DNA from: Aeromicrobium phoceense
GTDB lineage: Bacteria > Actinomycetota > Actinomycetes > Propionibacteriales > Nocardioidaceae
Assembly (NCBI RefSeq): GCF_013868155.1
Contig: NZ_JACEOG010000001.1
Coordinates: 62,001 to 126,000 of the forward strand
Length of the DNA: 64,000 nt
Direction: 5' to 3'
Under the pieces are notes generated by a model. It did no database searches and had not been told where the DNA came from. It saw only the letters and a program-made list of their open reading frames with translations. Positions 36,898 to 47,066 of the stretch are shown here, piece after piece (within the stretch, counting starts at the first letter, position 1; each line of letters opens with the position of its first letter). The translations under genes and the position numbers were made by a program.

Positions 36898-37396
36898 CGC
36901 GGCGCGCCTCGGGTGCGTGGGACTCCAGCACGAGCCGCGAGATGCGGCGGTGGAAGTCCTCGATGTGGGGGATGTCGTGCAGGTGCAGGCCCTCCTGCTG
37001 GCTGGCGTCGTGGATGATCAGCGTGCCGCAGCGCAGCACACGGTCGATCACGCCCTTCTCGTAGGCCACGTCGTTGATCCGCGCGAGCGGGATGATCCGG
37101 CCGCTGCGCGTCAGGATGCCCTTCTGCTCGATCAGCCGCCGGTTCGTGAGGGTGTAGGTCCACGTGAGCCAGCGCAGGAACGGCAGCAGCGTGCCCCAGA
37201 CGAACAGCACCGCCAGCACCACGATCCCGGCCAGGCGCGGGGTGCCGCCACCGGAGTCGCCGACCGCCCCGGCGAAGTACCCGCCGACGAGCATGATGGC
37301 CAGGCCGACGAGGAACGGCACGATGAGCACCTTCAGGTGCGTGCGGGTGTCGGCCTCGACCGTCTCGTCGTCGAGCAGGAGCTTCTCGGACAGCAT
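36884..37396 (-). CDS. PH-domain membrane protein (bPH2/YdbS type)
   Basis: 170 residues. Two hydrophobic segments (VLIVPFLVGLAIMLVGGYFAG and IVVLAVLFVWGTLLPFLRWL, both within residues 20-80) and then a bacterial PH domain with YTLTNRRLIEQKG and IPLARINDVAYEKG, typical of DUF304/bPH2. Function unknown. ATG at 37396; the frame upstream to 38230 is shadow over birA. A similar membrane protein lies next to birA in mycobacteria. It overlaps the cyclase gene by 14 bases, so the two are likely coupled. Confidence 0.87.
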   Translation of the reverse strand: MLSEKLLLDDETVEADTRTHLKVLIVPFLVGLAIMLVGGYFAGAVGDSGGGTPRLAGIVVLAVLFVWGTLLPFLRWLTWTYTLTNRRLIEQKGILTRSGRIIPLARINDVAYEKGVIDRVLRCGTLIIHDASQQEGLHLHDIPHIEDFHRRISRLVLESHAPEARRDEQS

Positions 37397-37431
37397 GCGG
37401 CCATGATCCCACGCCGCGCCCCCGGCCCGGG

Positions 37432-38214
37432 TCACACCGGGCGCAGGTGCGTCACGTCGCCGGCCGACCACGGGACGCCGTCGACGACGAGGCACCCCGA
37501 CGGGTCGATCCCGGTCGCCTGGCCCACCACGTCGCTGCCGTCGGCGCGCTCGATGCGCACCTGCCGGCCGATCGTCGAGCAGGTCGCGAGGTAGTCCGCG
37601 GTGAGCTGCTCGGCGCCCGCCGGGTCTCGCCACAGCTCGAGGCGCTCGCGCAGCCGGTGCAGCAGCGCCACGAGGACCTCGTTCCGGTCGGTCGTGGTCG
37701 CGCCCTCCAGCAGCAGGGAGGTCGCCCGCTCCACCGGCAGGTCCTCGGCGGCCATCGCGACGTTGAGCCCGATGCCCACGATCGCGGCGGCCCCGGTGGG
37801 CGTCTCGACGCGCTCGACGAGAATCCCGCAGAGCTTGCGCCGGTCGTCCACGAGGACGTCGTTGGGCCACTTGAGCGCGGCCTCCACGCCCAGGTCGCGC
37901 ACGGTGTCGACGACGGCCAGCCCGGCGACGAGCGGGACCCACGGCCACCGGGTCGGCGGAACCTCGACGGGCCGCACGAGCGTCGAGACGGCGATCCCGG
38001 TGTATCGCGGCATCGTGAAGGTGCGGTCGAGCCGGCCCCGGCCCGCGGCCTGGTGGTCGGTGGTGTGGACCGTCCACTCCGGCGCGCCCGCGTGGGCGGC
38101 CTGCGCGAGGTCGGCGTTGGTGCTGGCGGTCTCGTCGGTGACGTGGACGTCGAACCCGTCGGCCTCCGCCCGCAGGCGATCGCGGTCGAGCGGGGCGAGG
38201 CGAGGTGGCTGCAC
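37432..38214 (-). CDS. birA: Biotin-[acetyl-CoA-carboxylase] ligase BirA
   Basis: About 260 residues. It activates biotin to biotinyl-AMP and transfers it to the carrier lysine of AccA3. GRGRLDRTF (58-66) binds biotinyl-AMP, KWPND is near 120, and IVGIGLNV follows. No N-terminal helix-turn-helix, so it is a monofunctional ligase and not a biotin-operon repressor. GTG at 38214 has AAGGTGG upstream. The frame runs on to 40290 but that is antisense to accD5. Confidence 0.94.
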   Translation of the reverse strand: MQPPRLAPLDRDRLRAEADGFDVHVTDETASTNADLAQAAHAGAPEWTVHTTDHQAAGRGRLDRTFTMPRYTGIAVSTLVRPVEVPPTRWPWVPLVAGLAVVDTVRDLGVEAALKWPNDVLVDDRRKLCGILVERVETPTGAAAIVGIGLNVAMAAEDLPVERATSLLLEGATTTDRNEVLVALLHRLRERLELWRDPAGAEQLTADYLATCSTIGRQVRIERADGSDVVGQATGIDPSGCLVVDGVPWSAGDVTHLRPV

Positions 38215-38255
38215 GGCCCCACCTTGGCACAGCGCGGCCGGACGCGACTCCGGCG

Positions 38256-38609
38256 CTACTGCGGCCCGAGCACCGCGTCGACCGCCGCCTCCGCCGGAGT
38301 GGGATCGACCCCGGGCTCCTTGAGTTCGACGAAGATGACGTGCGTCGCGGTCTCGCCGATGTTCTTCGCGTGGTGCTCCTGCGCCGGCAGCCACATGACG
38401 GTGTTGGCCTCGAGCTCCACCTCCATCTGGAAGTCCCCCGACATGAGGCGCCGCTTGAACGAGCTGAGGGTGTACATGACGCTGTCGGGGTGCTCGTGCG
38501 GCGTGGTCTCGTCGCCGGGGACGTCCGTGTACTCCAGCACGCGGACCTTCTCGTTCTCCAGGATCACTCGGTAGTGCGCGGGATTCGTCACCGTCGGATC
38601 GAGACTCAT
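38256..38609 (-). CDS. Cupin-domain protein
   Basis: 117 residues forming a single small beta-barrel cupin. [20 protein letters not shown] contains the first metal motif (His-x-His) and [19 protein letters not shown] the second. Small cupins of this kind bind a metal and may act as oxygenases, isomerases or sensors; the substrate is unknown. ATG at 38609 chosen over the longer frame (to 38759), which overlaps accD5. Divergent from accD5. Confidence 0.8.
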   Translation of the reverse strand: MSLDPTVTNPAHYRVILENEKVRVLEYTDVPGDETTPHEHPDSVMYTLSSFKRRLMSGDFQMEVELEANTVMWLPAQEHHAKNIGETATHVIFVELKEPGVDPTPAEAAVDAVLGPQ

Positions 38610-38690
38610 CCTTCGAGCATGGCACCGGTGCGCTCCCGGCGACAGGGGCTGGCACACCTGCCTTGATGCGAGGCCGGAATCCGCCCCGGT

Positions 38691-38703
38691 TAGGGTGTTC
38701 GCC
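38691..38703 (+). promoter_or_regulatory. Possible leaderless promoter of accD5
   Basis: TAGGGT (38691-38696) fits a TANNNT -10 element and ends 7 bases before the A of the accD5 ATG at 38704, the same geometry as whiB2. No Shine-Dalgarno sequence precedes the ATG. No well-spaced -35 element was found (TTGATG lies 22 bases away), so this is tentative. Confidence 0.35.
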
Positions 38704-40304
<1,601 letters not shown>

Positions 40305-40308
<4 letters not shown>

Positions 40309-40547
40309 GCGAGAACGAGGCCACCGAGACCCCGGAGCGCAAGCCCGTGCTCCGGGTCGTCAAGGGCGACCCGACCCCCGAGGAACTGGCGGCGCTCGTC
40401 GCGGTCGTGGCCGCGCGCAACGCCGCGGCAGCGGCCGCCGCTGCGGACGCCGAGCCGAGGCAGCGCAGCCAGTGGGGCCACCCGGTGCGCCAGCACCGCA
40501 CACCGCACCGCTTCGGCCCCGGCCAGTGGCGCGCCTCCGCGCTCTGA
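40305..40547 (+). CDS. accE: Acyl-CoA carboxylase epsilon subunit AccE
   Basis: 80 residues. [20 protein letters not shown] is the conserved core of the actinobacterial epsilon subunit, followed by Ala-rich sequence and a Trp/His-rich tail ([12 protein letters not shown]). Epsilon binds the beta subunit and raises activity of the AccA3-AccD5 complex. GTG at 40305 overlaps the accD5 stop in GTGA, ensuring co-translation. Confidence 0.92.
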
Positions 40548-40591
40548 GTTCGCACTGACGGTCGCGCCGGAGCGTGTGGAACGATCGGGGC

Positions 40592-41254
40592 ATGAGCCTG
40601 CGCCACGAGCCCGACGTCTCGCACGCCGACTGGTTCGTCCGGTCGGAGGCCGACTGGACCGTCCTCGCCACCCAGGGGCCGCCCGGCTTCGAGGCCTACG
40701 CGACCGTCCGCTTCGACGACGGCGAGTCCGTCTCGTACCGCAGCGACGACGAGGTCATGGCGCACGTCGTCCGGCTGGCCACCGCGCGCACCCGCACCCC
40801 CGAGGACGTGTTCTTCGGCCTCTGGGACGGCTGGGGCGAGCTGACCGACGCCGGCCGCGCCTACACGACCCTGCGCGGGAACTGGCTGCGCGACCTGTGG
40901 TTCCGGCCCACTCCCCCGCGGATCCGCCCCGCGTTCGACGACGACGTCCTGGAGGCGCCGAAGGTCGACCTCCACGGCGAGCGTGCCTACCTGCTGTTCC
41001 GCGGCGCGGCCACGAGTGTCGGCGACTGGGGAGCACGCCCCTACGACACCGACGTCGTCCGCACCCTGCCGCCCGCGTCGCTCACGTGGCCCGCCGACCG
41101 GGCCTGGTTCATCGCGGCCGACGTCGATCCGTCCTGGATGGTCGTGGGCGGCACGCAGGCCCTCGTCGACGCGATCCTGGCCGAGCCGGATCTCGACGCG
41201 GCGCCGGCCACGCACGGCGTCGTCCCCACCCTCACCCCCGAGGAGGACCGATGA
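40592..41254 (+). CDS. Conserved hypothetical protein between accE and maf
   Basis: 220 residues from the ATG at 40592. No signal peptide, membrane segment or known catalytic motif seen. Trp-rich and acidic, with segments HADWFVRSEADWTVLATQG, FGLWDGWGELTDAG and AYLLFRGAATSVGDWG, likely a globular alpha/beta protein. Its stop overlaps the maf start in ATGA, so they are co-expressed. I do not recognise a function. Confidence 0.72.
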   Translation: MSLRHEPDVSHADWFVRSEADWTVLATQGPPGFEAYATVRFDDGESVSYRSDDEVMAHVVRLATARTRTPEDVFFGLWDGWGELTDAGRAYTTLRGNWLRDLWFRPTPPRIRPAFDDDVLEAPKVDLHGERAYLLFRGAATSVGDWGARPYDTDVVRTLPPASLTWPADRAWFIAADVDPSWMVVGGTQALVDAILAEPDLDAAPATHGVVPTLTPEEDR

Positions 41255-41829
41255 GGTTCGTCCTGGCGTCGGCCTCGCCCGCCCGCCTCAGCACCCTGCA
41301 GCGCGCCGGCGTCGACCCCGAGGTCGTCGTGTCGGGCGTCGACGAGGACGGCGTCTCCGCGACGACGCCGGCGGAGCTGTCGACCGAGCTGGCGCGCCTG
41401 AAGTGCCGCGCCGTCGCCACCGACCACCCCGACGCCCTCGTGCTGGGCTGCGACTCCGTGCTGGAGTTCGACGGCCAGGTCCTGGGCAAGCCCCACGATC
41501 CCGACATCGCCCGCCACCGGTGGTACGCGATGCGCGGCAACGTGGGCGTGCTGCACACGGGTCACTGCCTGCGCCTGGGCTCCGACGAGGTCGTCCGCCA
41601 CGCGGCCACCCGCGTGCACTTCGCGAACGTCACCGACGACGAGATCGACGCCTACGTCGCCAGCGGCGAGCCGCTCCAGGTCGCCGGGGCCTTCACCATC
41701 GACGGCCTCGGCGCCGCGTTCGTGACCCGCATCGAGGGCGACCACCACAACGTGGTCGGCGTCAGCGTCCCCGCGGTGAGGGAGATGGCCCGCGACCTCG
41801 GCGTCGAGTGGACCTCCCTCTGGCGCTGA
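41251..41829 (+). CDS. maf: Maf family nucleoside triphosphate pyrophosphatase
   Basis: 192 residues. Maf/YhdE proteins hydrolyse non-canonical or pyrimidine NTPs to NMP and pyrophosphate. LASASPARLSTLQRAG is the phosphate-binding N-terminus (the usual SPRR reads SPAR), GCDSVLEFDGQVLGKP contains the catalytic Asp, and GDHHNVVGVSVP the C-terminal motif. maf follows accD5-accE in mycobacteria too. Coupled to the upstream hypothetical by ATGA. Confidence 0.92.
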   Translation: MRFVLASASPARLSTLQRAGVDPEVVVSGVDEDGVSATTPAELSTELARLKCRAVATDHPDALVLGCDSVLEFDGQVLGKPHDPDIARHRWYAMRGNVGVLHTGHCLRLGSDEVVRHAATRVHFANVTDDEIDAYVASGEPLQVAGAFTIDGLGAAFVTRIEGDHHNVVGVSVPAVREMARDLGVEWTSLWR

Positions 41830-41879
41830 CGTGGCAGCATGACCCCCGACGCATCGTCACTCGTCTCGGGGAGAGCACG

Positions 41880-43754
41880 TTGAAGAAGACCCTGTCCGTC
41901 GTCGGCTCGATCCTGCTGGCGGCCACCGCACTGAGCTGGCCCGCCGCCTCCGCACAGGAGGATCCCGCCGCCGACACCGCGATGATGCTGGTGATGGACG
42001 CCTCGGGCTCGATGGCCGAGCGCACCGGCGGCGGCTCCACCCGCATCCAGGCGGCGAAGGACGGCCTCGACGCGGTGATCGACGGCCTCCCCGACGAGCA
42101 GCGCGTCGGCTTCCGCGTCTACGGGGCGAGCGACGTCGCCGAGGACGACCCGGCGGCGTGCACCGACTCCGAGCGCATCGTCGACCTCGACACGGACAAC
42201 CGCGACGCGCTCCGCCAGGCCGTCGCCGACTACGAGCCCGTCGGCTGGACCCCCACGAGCCACGCCCTGCGCGAGGCGGCGAAGGACCTCGGCGACTCCG
42301 GCCAGCGCACGATCGTCCTGGTCTCCGACGGCGAGCCGACGTGCGACCCCGATCCCTGCGTCGTCGCCCGGGAGATCGCGAAGGACGGCATCGACATCCG
42401 CATCGACGTCGTCGGGTTCGACGTCTCCGGCGGCGCGAGGAAGACGCTGCAGTGCGTCGCCGACGAGGGCAACGGCACGTACTACGACGCGGACGACGCC
42501 GAGAGCCTGACCGACAGCCTGCGCGTCTCCTCGGTGCGCGCCTCGCGACCGTTCGACCTCACCGGCACCCCGGTGAAGGGCACGCCCACGGAGGACGGGG
42601 CTCCCCTGCTGGCGCCGGGTCAGTACACCGACACGGTCGCCGTCGGCGGGCCGTCGAACTACCGCGTCGCGCGGACGGCGCCCGACTCGACCGTCCACGT
42701 CGGCGCCGTGATCAGTGGCGTCAGCGGCGACCTCGGGGCATCCGCGACCCTGCGGACCAAGCGCATCGGCGGCCTCATGTGCTCGGGCTCCACCACGTAC
42801 GGCCTCGACATGTCCAGCCGGTCGCCGGTCTACTACGGCGGCGTCTCCAGCTGGGTGCGGGACGCCGACTCCGAGTGCCGCACCGACGACGAGCTCGGGG
42901 TGCAGGTGGAGCGCAGCGTCGGGCAGATCGAGGGCCGTCCGATCGAGCTGGCCGTCTACGAGGAGCCGCCCATCACCTCCGAACTCGCGCCCGGTGCCGC
43001 CGGAGGCGAGCCCGAGTGGGTCGCGCCGACGCCCGGCACGGCCACCGAGGCCGTCCCCGGCACGAGCATCGCCAGCGCGCCCGAGGTGGGGCCGGGCACC
43101 TACCAGTTGGACATCAGCGCCGGCGAGACGCAGGTCCTCGCGGTCCCGGTCGACTGGGGCGAGCAGGTGCGGGCCCAGGTCGACGCGAAGCTCAACGACG
43201 AGGTCCGCGACGCCGCGGCCATCGGTAGCGGGCTGGACGTCTCGGTCATCAACCCGTTGCGGCGCGACGTGACCATCAGCCTCTACGGGAACTGGCCCCA
43301 GGACTGGACCCGTGACCCGTGGGCGAACCTGCGCGAGAACATCGCGTTCCGCACCGGCGCGATGTCGTGGCCGCTGCACCCCGCGAACCGCGCGCAGAAC
43401 GACACCACCCGCGAGGGAGCCTCGCTGGCGGGGATGCACTACGTCGTCGTCAGCCTCAAGCTGCGCGGCGACGAGACCAACCTGCCCTACACGCTGACGC
43501 TCGACCGCGAGAACGTGCTGGGCGACGTCGCCCCCACGTACGCCGACGTCGACGGGCTGACAGCGCCGGTGGCCGACTCGCGCCTCGTCGACTCCCCCGT
43601 CACGGCCGCGGCGGAGAAGACCGACGACGCCGACACCCGGGCGGCTGCCGGCGCCGAGGACTCCGCCTCGCTGCTGCCGTGGGTGGTCGGCGGGGCGGTG
43701 GCCGCCCTGGTCCTCGCGGCCGGGATCGTCATGGTGCTCCGGCGCCGCCGCTGA
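41880..43754 (+). CDS. Secreted, membrane-anchored VWA-domain protein
   Basis: About 624 residues starting at a TTG (41880) with GGGGAG upstream. Signal peptide LKKTLSVVGSILLAATALS, cleavage after SAQ. A von Willebrand A domain follows with a complete MIDAS start D40-A-S42-G-S44, then beta-rich domains, and finally a membrane anchor (LPWVVGGAVAALVLAAGIVMVL) with RRRR tail. It should display a metal-dependent adhesion or binding domain outside the cell. Partner unknown. The frame is open further upstream over maf, which I reject. It ends directly against the converging SPFH gene. Confidence 0.87.
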   Translation: MKKTLSVVGSILLAATALSWPAASAQEDPAADTAMMLVMDASGSMAERTGGGSTRIQAAKDGLDAVIDGLPDEQRVGFRVYGASDVAEDDPAACTDSERIVDLDTDNRDALRQAVADYEPVGWTPTSHALREAAKDLGDSGQRTIVLVSDGEPTCDPDPCVVAREIAKDGIDIRIDVVGFDVSGGARKTLQCVADEGNGTYYDADDAESLTDSLRVSSVRASRPFDLTGTPVKGTPTEDGAPLLAPGQYTDTVAVGGPSNYRVARTAPDSTVHVGAVISGVSGDLGASATLRTKRIGGLMCSGSTTYGLDMSSRSPVYYGGVSSWVRDADSECRTDDELGVQVERSVGQIEGRPIELAVYEEPPITSELAPGAAGGEPEWVAPTPGTATEAVPGTSIASAPEVGPGTYQLDISAGETQVLAVPVDWGEQVRAQVDAKLNDEVRDAAAIGSGLDVSVINPLRRDVTISLYGNWPQDWTRDPWANLRENIAFRTGAMSWPLHPANRAQNDTTREGASLAGMHYVVVSLKLRGDETNLPYTLTLDRENVLGDVAPTYADVDGLTAPVADSRLVDSPVTAAAEKTDDADTRAAAGAEDSASLLPWVVGGAVAALVLAAGIVMVLRRRR

Positions 43755-44696
43755 TCAGCGGTCGGCCTCGGCCTTCCCCACCTGCGGCAGGACCACCGAG
43801 GTGCCGGCGCCGCCGGGCCAGCAGGAGAACCCGATCGGGACCTCCTGGCCGGCCTTGACCATCTCCTCGAGGGAGTCGAGGCACTTCGAGACGAGCACGT
43901 TCGGGTCGCGGGACACCGAGCCGGCCAGGTTCTTGTTGGCGAGGGCCTGTGCCTTCGCGGTGGCCTCGCGCTGCTGGGCGATCCGCGTGTTGGCGACCTC
44001 GGCCTGGTAGGCGTTGATCTTCTCCTGCGTCTGCTTGTCGAAGCGGATGATCGGCAGGATCACGCTGAGCACCTCGACGTCCTCGCCGACGCGCTCGGAC
44101 AGCGCCTCGTGCACCTGGGCCGAGTAGGCGTTCAGGTCCACGCCCGCCGAGGTGGTGGCGCCGTCGGAGCCGATCCCGGCCTTGACCGACTCCAGGGGGT
44201 CGTAGTCACCCAGCACCTCGTTCAGCGCGGCCTTGAGCTCGCGCGTGACGAGGGAGTCGCGGATGTTCTCCATCTGGCGATAGTCCTGGTAGAGCTCCTT
44301 GCCCGCCTCGAGGCGGATGCGCCAGCGGATCGTCGCGTCGACGCCCGAGGTGGAGCCGTTGCCGATGCGGATGTCGATCGCGCGGTCGGCGCCGGTGAAG
44401 TTGTCGGTCTGGATCGTGCCGTCGAGCTTGTTGACCTTCTGCCATGGCGCCTTCACGTGCAGGCCGTTCGACCACACGGCGACGGGTCGGCCGAACGACG
44501 TGACGACACCGATCTCCCGCGTCGGCACGATGGCGGTCATCGAGACCACCGCGACGATCACCGCGAGCAGGCCCAGCGCGACCGCGGTTGCGGTCGCCGG
44601 CGCGGACGGCTTGGACTGCGCCCGCAGGTGCCGACCCACCAGCACCGCGCCGACGACTCCTGCGACCAGACCGACCAAAACGAACAGGGTGAACAC
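43755..44696 (-). CDS. SPFH/band-7 (prohibitin-like) membrane protein
   Basis: 313 residues. Two hydrophobic segments (FTLFVLVGLVAGVVGAVLVG and VALGLLAVIVAVVSM) are followed by an SPFH domain beginning IVPTREIGVVTSFGRPV and a coiled, Ala/Gln-rich helix (QREATAKAQALANKN). Such proteins form large rings organising membrane microdomains. The protein continues with a Cys-containing tail (SKCLDSLEEM, FSCWPGG). ATG at 44696. Its stop TCA and the VWA stop TGA abut with no base between them. Confidence 0.87.
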   Translation of the reverse strand: MFTLFVLVGLVAGVVGAVLVGRHLRAQSKPSAPATATAVALGLLAVIVAVVSMTAIVPTREIGVVTSFGRPVAVWSNGLHVKAPWQKVNKLDGTIQTDNFTGADRAIDIRIGNGSTSGVDATIRWRIRLEAGKELYQDYRQMENIRDSLVTRELKAALNEVLGDYDPLESVKAGIGSDGATTSAGVDLNAYSAQVHEALSERVGEDVEVLSVILPIIRFDKQTQEKINAYQAEVANTRIAQQREATAKAQALANKNLAGSVSRDPNVLVSKCLDSLEEMVKAGQEVPIGFSCWPGGAGTSVVLPQVGKAEADR

Positions 44697-44831
44697 CGCT
44701 GTACCTCCCGAGAAATGTGCGACCGAACCGCTGAACCCTATCGGCCCGGAATGCGGATTCGGCCCCTATCCGTCTCAGGGAACGAAGAATTGGTCCACCA
44801 TTCAGGCTCGACGTGGGATCATGGAAGAACG

Positions 44832-45053
44832 ATGGCCACCTCACAGCGTCCGCGACGCCACCTCGCGAGCAGCCCTTTCCCGAAGAAGCCCGACGTGGCT
44901 GACGAGGTCTACGAAGTGGGCGCGCGCGTGTCCCACGACTCGTTCGGCCTCGGTCGCGTCCTCAGCGTCCAGGGCAAGAACTCGGCGCAGGTCGACTTCG
45001 GCAACGGAGCGGTGCACGTACCGCTTCCGTGCCGTTCGATGACCGCGCTCTGA
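44832..45053 (+). CDS. Stand-alone UvrD/PcrA C-terminal tudor-like protein
   Basis: 73 residues. A basic N-terminus is followed by VGARVSHDSFGLGRVLSVQG and AQVDFGNGAVHVPL, the small SH3/tudor fold seen at the end of UvrD/PcrA helicases, where it contacts RNA polymerase. Here it stands alone without helicase domains. ATG at 44832 lies 135 bases from the divergent SPFH start; stop 6 bases from the converging acyl-CoA dehydrogenase stop. Role inferred from fold only. Confidence 0.78.
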   Translation: MATSQRPRRHLASSPFPKKPDVADEVYEVGARVSHDSFGLGRVLSVQGKNSAQVDFGNGAVHVPLPCRSMTAL

Positions 45054-45059
45054 TCCGAA

Positions 45060-46226
45060 CTACTCGACCGGCAGGCCGAGCGAGCGTGCGATGAGCATGC
45101 GTTGCACCTCGCTCGTGCCCTCGCCGATCTCGAGGATCTTCGCGTCGCGGTAGAACCGCGCCACGGGGTACTCCTCCATGAATCCGTAGCCGCCGAACAC
45201 CTGTGTCGCCACGCGCGTCGCCGTCACGGCGGCCTCCGAGCTGTAGAGCTTCGCCACCGACGCCGCCTGCTTGAAGCGCTGGCCGGTGATCCCCGCGTCC
45301 TTCATCGCCGCCGCCTGGTAGGTCAGCGCGCGGGCCGCGTCCGCCATCACCTTGAGATCGGCGATCTGGAACGCCACGCCCTGCTTGCGCCCGATGGGGC
45401 CGCCGAACGTCTGGCGCTCCCCCGCGTACCGCACGCACTCCTCGAGGCAGGCCTCGATCAGGCCGACGGCCAGTGCGGCGATCGCGACGCGGCCGTCGTC
45501 GAGGGTCGCCAGGAACTGCGCGTAGCCGCGTCCCCGCTCGCCCAGCAGGTGGTCCTCGGGCACGCGAACGCCGCTGAAGCTGAGCGCGTGCGTGTCGCTG
45601 ATGTGCCAGCCGAGCTTGTCGTAGGGGGCCTCGGCCACGAACCCGGGCGTACCCGCCGGGATGACGATCGCCGAGATCTCCGGGCGCCCAGCGTCGCGGG
45701 TGCCCGTGCGCGCCGTGACCGTGACGAGTGACGTGATCTCGCTGCCGGAGTTGGTGATGAACTGCTTCGCGCCGTCGACCACCCACGAGTCCCCGTCGAG
45801 CACGGCCTTGGTGGCGGTGGCTCCCGCGTCCGAGCCGGCGCCCGGCTCCGTGAGGCCGAAGCCCGCCAGCGCCCGGCCGGCGACGAGGTCGGGCAGCCAG
45901 CGCTCCTTCTGCTCGGGCGTGCCGAACGTCTGGATCGGGTTGATGCCCAGTCCGACGCCCGCCTCGAGGGTGATGCCGATCGACTGGTCCACCCGGCCGA
46001 GCTCCTCGATGGCCAGGCACAGGCTGGTGAAGTCCGCGCCCGAGCCGCCGAACTCCTCCGGGGCGGTCAGGCCGAACAGCCCGAGGTCGCCCATCGCGCG
46101 CACGACGTCGACCGGGAAGTGGTGCTCCCTGTCCCACTGCGCCACGTGGGGCGCGATCCGCTCGGCGGCGAAGTCACGGACGACCCGCCGGAAGTCCTCG
46201 TGCTCACGAGACAGTTCGAAGTCCAT
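45060..46226 (-). CDS. Acyl-CoA dehydrogenase, short/branched-chain type
   Basis: 388 residues. Catalytic Glu369 in EIGEGTSEVQ, FGLTEPGAGSDAGATAT (FAD/substrate motif), FITNSGSEI, and C-terminal GGYGFMEEYPVARFYRDAK. The closest remembered types are isovaleryl/2-methylbutyryl-CoA dehydrogenases (FadE13/AcdH-like). It converts a short acyl-CoA to enoyl-CoA with FAD, ETF being the acceptor. A long palindrome ends 3 bases before the ATG at 46226, so it is under a dedicated repressor. Confidence 0.92.
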   Translation of the reverse strand: MDFELSREHEDFRRVVRDFAAERIAPHVAQWDREHHFPVDVVRAMGDLGLFGLTAPEEFGGSGADFTSLCLAIEELGRVDQSIGITLEAGVGLGINPIQTFGTPEQKERWLPDLVAGRALAGFGLTEPGAGSDAGATATKAVLDGDSWVVDGAKQFITNSGSEITSLVTVTARTGTRDAGRPEISAIVIPAGTPGFVAEAPYDKLGWHISDTHALSFSGVRVPEDHLLGERGRGYAQFLATLDDGRVAIAALAVGLIEACLEECVRYAGERQTFGGPIGRKQGVAFQIADLKVMADAARALTYQAAAMKDAGITGQRFKQAASVAKLYSSEAAVTATRVATQVFGGYGFMEEYPVARFYRDAKILEIGEGTSEVQRMLIARSLGLPVE

Positions 46227-46229
46227 GGA

Positions 46230-46255
46230 CGAAGGTTAACAGGCGTTAACCTTCG
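46230..46255. promoter_or_regulatory. Long palindromic operator of the acyl-CoA dehydrogenase
   Basis: CGAAGGTTAAC-AGGC-GTTAACCTTCG: perfect 11-base arms with a 4-base spacer. It contains GTTAA-N6-TTAAC, which is the motif I recall for the Streptomyces TetR regulator AccR of acyl-CoA carboxylase genes (from memory, unchecked). On the minus strand TAACCT sits 6 bases before the start ATG+3 region, so the operator also covers a possible leaderless -10 element. Confidence 0.78.
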
Positions 46256-46378
46256 CCACCGGGCCTAGTCCAAAAGGACCATCTTGGGATCGTCTCGCAG
46301 CAAAACGGACAATCTGTCCCACTTATTTCACTAGTCTCTCAGCGTAATTTAAGGCTGCATTACCAATCGAGGGACTTC

Positions 46379-46954
46379 ATGAGCACCACCCCGCCGTTCG
46401 ACCCCAACACCAACCCCAAGGCTGCTGCCAAGGCCGCGAAGGCCTACGCCAAGGCCACGCGCCCCTGGTTCAAGAAGAAGCGCTTCATTATCCCGATCGC
46501 CTTCGTCGCGCTGGCGATCGCTGGAAGCGCCTTGAGCGGCGGAGAGACTGAGCCCACTGACGAGAAGCCTGTCGCTGCCGCAGCCGAAACGACGACTGCC
46601 GCCAAGACCGAGAAGAAGCCCGCTGCGAAGAAGCCTGCCGCCAAGCCCAAGTGGAGGAAGGTCGCGGAACTCTCAGGGAGTGCTGACAAGCAGTCCGACA
46701 CCATCAAGCTCACGGGCGAAAAGGTCCGGCTCTCGTACGAGTTCAAGGACACGTCCGGGATGGACATGGTCGTCGGCGGCATCTACCTCCTCGACGAAGG
46801 CACCGATCTCATGTCGGACGGCGGAATCCCCGAGGTCATGATCTCCGAGGCTGGCAAGGACAGCACCATCCTGAGGAAGGACAAGGGCGAGTACTTCCTG
46901 AAGGTGACCGCGGCCAACGTGGAATACAAGGTGGTCCTGGAGGAGCTCAAGTAA
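46379..46954 (+). CDS. Membrane-anchored lipocalin-like/beta-sandwich protein of unknown function
   Basis: 191 residues. Ala/Lys-rich cytoplasmic start, one membrane segment ([17 protein letters not shown], about 36-52), an Ala/Lys/Pro linker, and an extracellular beta domain from [18 protein letters not shown] to YKVVLEELK. Similar domains occur in many actinobacterial and phage hypothetical proteins. Third-position GC and the upstream 120 bases are visibly lower in GC than the neighbours, suggesting transfer. GAGGGA precedes the ATG; a clear terminator follows. It interrupts the acc region. Confidence 0.78.
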   Translation: MSTTPPFDPNTNPKAAAKAAKAYAKATRPWFKKKRFIIPIAFVALAIAGSALSGGETEPTDEKPVAAAAETTTAAKTEKKPAAKKPAAKPKWRKVAELSGSADKQSDTIKLTGEKVRLSYEFKDTSGMDMVVGGIYLLDEGTDLMSDGGIPEVMISEAGKDSTILRKDKGEYFLKVTAANVEYKVVLEELK

Positions 46955-46972
46955 ACCTGATCACTCGATTGC

Positions 46973-47007
46973 AAGGTGGCCCTTGTCCTACGGGACGGGG
47001 CCACCTT
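46973..47007 (+). terminator. Terminator after the 46379 gene
   Basis: AAGGTGGCCC (46973-46982) pairs with GGGCCACCTT (46998-47007); GTCC/GGAC extends the stem inside. It starts 18 bases after the stop and ends before the accA3 start. Confidence 0.75.
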
Positions 47008-47066
47008 CGCCGTTCCAGACCCTGCGCCATAGACTCGCCACTGCCGTTCAGACGCGAGGAGTATTC

